Below, piece by piece: positions 6,281 through 9,197 of a stretch of 9,197 nt of DNA. The translations under genes and the position numbers were made by a program. How positions within the stretch are numbered: position 1 is the first letter of the stretch; the number at the start of each line of letters is the position of its first letter. The DNA comes from Treponema sp. (GTDB lineage Bacteria > Spirochaetota > Spirochaetia > Treponematales > Breznakiellaceae): positions 1 through 9,197 of the forward strand of contig JAIROH010000092.1 in NCBI GenBank assembly GCA_031257595.1, given 5' to 3'. A model generated the notes under the pieces. The model was not told the DNA's origin. It saw nothing but the letters and a program-made list of their open reading frames with translations, and did not search any database.

Positions 6281-7567
6281 TCACTGTTTTGGTTTTTCCG
6301 CGGGAAAAACCAAATTAAGGATAATGCCCACTACCGTCGCCAGGGCGACCCCGGCAAGCTGGAACTGGACATCCTGGGTAATGTTAAACGCAAGCTTTCC
6401 GCCGCCTATACCGATAACAAAAATCACCGACGAAATCGTAAGGTTCCGTTTGTCTTTGTAATCTACGCCGCTTTCGACAATGGTTCGCAGTCCGCTGGAG
6501 GCGATGATGCCGAAAAGCAGCATCGAGATGCCTCCCATAACGGGCGTGGGTATTGTACGGATAAGGGCGCCGAATTTCTGGAAAAACGACAGCGCCGTGG
6601 CGATAACGGCCGCGCCGCCTATCACCCATACCGAATAGACCCTGGTAATCGCCATAACGCCGATGTTTTCGCCGTAGGTGGTATTGGGCGGCCCGCCCCA
6701 AAGCGCGGCCCACGCGGTCGCAAGGCCATCGCCGGCCAAAGTCCTGTGCAGGCCGGGGGTTTTGTAAAAATCCTGACCTACAACCTTGCTGGTTACCAGC
6801 GTATCCCCAAGGTGTTCGCAGATCGTCGCCAGGGAAACAATAACAAACGTAAGTACGGGAACAAACGAAAAGCGGGGAACGGTAAAGGCAGGAAGGCCGA
6901 ACCAGGGAGCGTCGGCTACAATCCGAAAGTCAATGATATGATACGCCGGGATAACAAGCCCCATTACCAGGGTAAACACATAACCGGCGACAAGCCCGAT
7001 AAGGATGGGAATAACCGAGAAAAAACCTTTGAGCAGAATGTTTGCCGCTACAGTTACGCCCAGGGTAAGGGCCGCTATGGAAAGCAATACAAGGCTGTAT
7101 TCCCCGTCCGCGGCGCCCCCCGTGTTCATCGCCATAGCCATCGCGGTAGGGGCGAGGTTAAGGCCAATCACCACTATTACCGAGCCGATAACTACCGGAG
7201 GCAGGGCCCTGTCCAGCCAGGACGTTCCGGCAAACTTGATGATAAGGCCAATCACGCAGTAAAAAACACCCGCCGCTACGGCCCCGCCCATCGTGTAGGG
7301 AAGCCCATGGGAAGCGGAAATGACGATGAGCGGCGAAATAAACGCGAACGACGATCCCAGAAACGCCGGAACTTTCGCCCCGGTAATGGCTATGTAAAGC
7401 AGCGTGCCGGTTCCCGCGGTAAAAAGGGCCGTGGCGGGATTAAGGCCGGTTAAAAGCGGAACCAGTATGGTTGCCCCGAACATCGCGAAAACATGCTGTA
7501 CGCTTAACGGCACCCACTTACCTAAAGGCGGCCTGTCTTTGGGGCCGTATATGTCAGATTGGCTCAT
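6281..7567 (-). CDS. uraA: Uracil permease, NCS2 family (UraA-like)
   Basis: A 428-residue inner-membrane transporter, probably proton-coupled uracil uptake for pyrimidine salvage. It is hydrophobic throughout, with the spacing of the 14-helix NCS2 fold. Diagnostic residues include Gln24-His25 in helix 1 (SVQHVFAMFGATILVP), Glu251 in CEHLGDT, and the signature GGPPNTTYGENIGVMAITRV (291-310) with Glu300; these equal the substrate-binding glutamates of E. coli UraA. The TTYGEN form favours uracil over purine or xanthine carriers. Length is normal. Its ATG lies six bases after the FecR gene stop, so the two are cotranscribed, although the ribosome binding site is weak. No upp or pyr gene, PyrR element or other pyrimidine gene is visible nearby. 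Confidence 0.93.
   Translation of the reverse strand: MSQSDIYGPKDRPPLGKWVPLSVQHVFAMFGATILVPLLTGLNPATALFTAGTGTLLYIAITGAKVPAFLGSSFAFISPLIVISASHGLPYTMGGAVAAGVFYCVIGLIIKFAGTSWLDRALPPVVIGSVIVVIGLNLAPTAMAMAMNTGGAADGEYSLVLLSIAALTLGVTVAANILLKGFFSVIPILIGLVAGYVFTLVMGLVIPAYHIIDFRIVADAPWFGLPAFTVPRFSFVPVLTFVIVSLATICEHLGDTLVTSKVVGQDFYKTPGLHRTLAGDGLATAWAALWGGPPNTTYGENIGVMAITRVYSVWVIGGAAVIATALSFFQKFGALIRTIPTPVMGGISMLLFGIIASSGLRTIVESGVDYKDKRNLTISSVIFVIGIGGGKLAFNITQDVQFQLAGVALATVVGIILNLVFPAEKPKQ
6288..6314. repeat. 12-bp perfect inverted repeat inside the 3' end of uraA
   Basis: TTTGGTTTTTCC (6288-6299) pairs perfectly with 6303-6314 across a three-base loop. It covers codons for the last uraA residues and ends five bases before the stop codon. 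No T run follows on either strand, so it is not a standard terminator. It may form an mRNA hairpin affecting stability or termination of translation. Confidence 0.6.
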
Positions 7568-7573
7568 ATAGTC

Positions 7574-8233
7574 TTAGTTCCAGCCAAGACCGACGCCCAC
7601 CGGCACCAACGGGGGGACTATAAGTTCAGGGGCGGTCTCCACCGTATCTACCCCCACGGGAAGGGGAGAAGCCTGGGCTTCCGCGATCTCCACGGGAGCG
7701 GCCGTTTTACCCGATACCGGATCCGGCGCGCTGGTTTGTCCCGCCATCACATACACCACCGTGTTATCCGCGCCGAAAAAAGAGACCGTCCCTTCGTCCA
7801 CGCTGAGATTGACCGTATCGAATTCGAAAACCGTCCCCCGAACCGACGCCGTCGCTGTCGGACTTCGTACCGTGAAATCGGTATTCCTCCCTCCCGTCGG
7901 CGGTTTCACATCGGCCCGTATACGTCCCGCGCTCAGTTGTATTTCGACCCGCTCCGACTCCGCCGCGGACCGGATTTCCCGCAGACTCAGCCGGGTCAGG
8001 GGCCGCACCACGAGGGTCGAATTCCCTATCTCCAGCAGGGCGGAGCTCTTAAAACCCGTGGACACCAGGGTTGCCTCTTCCAGCGCCTGGCCGGCGGCCG
8101 CGGGAACCCAGGTTGCCCCCGGCTTCTTTATTTCTACCGTACCTTGCACGCTCTTGATAACCGCACGCGGACTCTGCGCCCACAGCGCCGCCGCCGCCAA
8201 TACCATCACTATCACCAGTACCTTAATCCGCAT
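7574..8233 (-). CDS. Secreted FecR-domain protein
   Basis: A 219-residue exported protein. An ATG with AAGGAG seven bases upstream (8241-8246) starts a signal peptide (MRIKVLVIVMVLAAAALWAQ). The FecR domain follows: VQGTVEI near 29-35, a GNSTLVVRPLTRLSL stretch (70-84), and the core motif VRSPTATASVRGTVFEF (122-138). The tail (about 166-219) is rich in Ala, Pro and Val. Classical FecR proteins are membrane-spanning anti-sigma partners of TonB receptors. This one has no sigma-interacting N-terminus and no sigma factor or receptor nearby, so it is better viewed as a stand-alone periplasmic or surface domain protein of unknown role. It lies 63 bases after the barrel-like gene and 6 bases before uraA. 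Confidence 0.88.
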   Translation of the reverse strand: MRIKVLVIVMVLAAAALWAQSPRAVIKSVQGTVEIKKPGATWVPAAAGQALEEATLVSTGFKSSALLEIGNSTLVVRPLTRLSLREIRSAAESERVEIQLSAGRIRADVKPPTGGRNTDFTVRSPTATASVRGTVFEFDTVNLSVDEGTVSFFGADNTVVYVMAGQTSAPDPVSGKTAAPVEIAEAQASPLPVGVDTVETAPELIVPPLVPVGVGLGWN

Positions 8234-8240
8234 AACAACA

Positions 8241-8246
8241 CTCCTT
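8241..8246 (-). promoter_or_regulatory. Strong ribosome binding site for the FecR-domain gene
   Basis: AAGGAG on the minus strand, seven bases before the ATG at 8231-8233. It settles that start and predicts strong translation. The 63-base gap also holds a 7-bp inverted repeat, GGAAACC/GGTTTCC (8271-8277 and 8284-8290), with no T run. Confidence 0.65.
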
Positions 8247-8296
8247 ATCTTTTCGTTTACAAGCCAATTCGGAAACCAACCGGGGTTTCCCGGACT

Positions 8297-9112
8297 TTAC
8301 AATGACAAAACAAGAGCCAGGGCCGTCTTCCACCGGATCGCGGCGTCCGGGGTGAAGACGTTCCCCATGCCGGGGAAGAAAGCGCCGCCCCCAAGACTCA
8401 GCGCCAGGTCGGGCAGGGGCGTCCACCGCACCGTTCCCCAGAATTCCCCGCCCAGAAAATATCCGTCCGCCTTTTGCTTCTGCGGCTCCCGATCATCCTG
8501 AAACGAGACCGTATCGGTCCGGATAAAATACACGTATTCCACAGAAAGGAAGAGAGTCCGCCGGGGCCGCAGACTGTAGACCGCCCTGACAAGCGAAAGG
8601 CCGCCGGGGGCCGCGCCGAAAATCTGGCCCTGGGGAAGAGAGTTGACCGGGATAAAGGGCGACAGGGATTTCCCTTCGGAAGGGGACGAGTAGAAGCCCC
8701 GCAGACTCAGCCTGTCGTCCCAGGCTCCCGGCGGCGCCCAGCTTCCCCCCAGCGCACCCGCGAAAAATACGGAACTTTCCCCGTCCCCGTCTTCCGCGGC
8801 GCCAAGAACCGCCGCCGCTTCCAGGGAAAAGCCGCCCGAAAACCGCAAGGCCCAGCGCCCGGAAAGGTACTGGCTGTTGAGGGTGTCTTCCCCGCCGTTG
8901 AGGTCGAACTGTCCCAGCAGTCCCAGGGCAAGGGACGAACGGGGGCCGAGACCGGGATTCTCCCATGTGAACGAAACAAGGGCCCGACGCGACGCAAAGT
9001 ACGAACTGTCCAGAGCGTAGGGTTTCTTGTGTTCCGCCTTGTCGGTTGTGGTTATCAAGATGTCCGCCGTATCCTTGTAGAGGAGGCCGGTATACCAGGC
9101 CCCCGCGGACAA
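8297..9112 (-). CDS. Beta-barrel-like envelope protein (5' end missing)
   Basis: At least 271 residues with no helical membrane segments but many alternating, aromatic-rich strands separated by polar Gly/Asp/Ser turns: ALVSFTWENPG, WALRFSGGFSLEAAAVL, LSLRGFYSS, TLFLSVEYVYFIR, FLGGEFWGTVRWTPL, LALSLGGGAFFPG and AAIRWKTALALVLSL. This is what an outer-membrane barrel or porin-like protein of a spirochaete looks like, but I recognise no named family, and the final residue is not the usual aromatic. The apparent TTG start at 9110-9112 is not credible. The sequence right of it is pure G/C, so the true N-terminus, and presumably the signal peptide, is lost. The FecR gene follows after 63 bases; the pair may act together at the envelope. 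Confidence 0.7.
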   Translation of the reverse strand: MSAGAWYTGLLYKDTADILITTTDKAEHKKPYALDSSYFASRRALVSFTWENPGLGPRSSLALGLLGQFDLNGGEDTLNSQYLSGRWALRFSGGFSLEAAAVLGAAEDGDGESSVFFAGALGGSWAPPGAWDDRLSLRGFYSSPSEGKSLSPFIPVNSLPQGQIFGAAPGGLSLVRAVYSLRPRRTLFLSVEYVYFIRTDTVSFQDDREPQKQKADGYFLGGEFWGTVRWTPLPDLALSLGGGAFFPGMGNVFTPDAAIRWKTALALVLSL

Positions 9113-9197
9113 GCGGCGGGGGGGGGGGGCGGCGCCCGGCCCGGCGCCCGCGGGGGCGGGCCCCCGGCCGCGCGCCGGCGGCGCGGCCCGGGGCGCG
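9113..9197. other. Pure G/C tail at the window end, probably artefactual
   Basis: All 85 terminal bases are G or C, beginning with GCGGC and a run of about 12 G, then degenerate mixtures of G and C blocks. The rest of the window has roughly balanced composition. No coding or structural signal can be supported here. It interrupts an otherwise sound reading frame, as a false contig end would. Confidence 0.75.

Noticed and set aside
6225..6284. Upstream ATG that would extend the DUF2271 protein by 20 residues and overlap uraA
   Set aside because: The extension puts a polar, charged stretch before the signal peptide, whereas the internal ATG at 6222-6224 has a well-spaced AAGGA site.
6236..7453. 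Open plus-strand frame of 405 codons
   Set aside because: It lies antisense to uraA, whose motifs and membrane pattern are unmistakable; the product is very rich in Lys, Arg, Gly and Asn, as expected of a shadow frame.
8271..8290. 7-bp inverted repeat between the barrel-like and FecR genes as a terminator
   Set aside because: No T run follows it on the minus strand, and the stem is short.
7761..8501. Long plus-strand frame of 246 codons opposite the FecR gene
   Set aside because: Antisense to the FecR and barrel-like genes; Ser/Arg/Thr-rich shadow with no start signal.
9110..9112. TTG as the true start of the barrel-like protein
   Set aside because: No ribosome binding site can be seen in the pure G/C sequence upstream, and a barrel protein should have a signal peptide; the frame is truncated rather than started here.

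Overview
The window reads as a piece of a spirochaete chromosome, most like a host-associated Treponema (gut treponeme type). The basis is indirect: roughly 50-55% GC by eye, a lipoprotein carrying an 'AITAFSF ... VTVPYGT ... TPTVTVS' type surface repeat domain, a solo secreted FecR-domain protein beside a beta-barrel-like protein, and a large membrane-bound hybrid histidine kinase. No rRNA or other marker gene is present, so the taxonomy is an inference. The sequence may come from a metagenome: its right end is degenerate, pure G/C sequence.

Every supportable gene lies on the minus strand, so transcription runs from high to low coordinates. In transcription order: the 3' part of an envelope beta-barrel-like protein (8297-9112); a secreted FecR-domain protein (7574-8233); an NCS2 uracil permease (6281-7567); a secreted DUF2271 protein (5667-6224); a ketopantoate-reductase family enzyme (4729-5667); a 1033-residue hybrid histidine kinase (1564-4665); a possible 24-codon ORF (1415-1489); an acyl-ACP thioesterase (589-1425); and the 5' part of a lipoprotein (1-384), broken by an apparent one-base frameshift.

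Spacing suggests three transcription units. FecR to uraA (6 nt) to DUF2271 (57 nt) to panE (overlapping TAATG) looks like one operon, perhaps continuing from the barrel gene. The kinase has its own sigma70-like promoter in the 63-nt gap after panE, and the thioesterase follows it after a gap holding a 13-bp inverted repeat. The lipoprotein has a near-consensus promoter and a strong ribosome binding site.

The operon mixes envelope proteins with pyrimidine uptake and a dehydrogenase, so there is no single obvious pathway. The kinase carries two receiver domains but no phosphotransfer domain or output regulator, and no partner gene is visible. I did not find a clear undescribed defence, mobile or biosynthetic system. 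The most interesting points are the frameshifted but otherwise fully equipped lipoprotein gene, the hairpins at two gene ends, the DUF2271-panE coupling, and the G/C-only tail, which is most likely an assembly or sequencing artefact.
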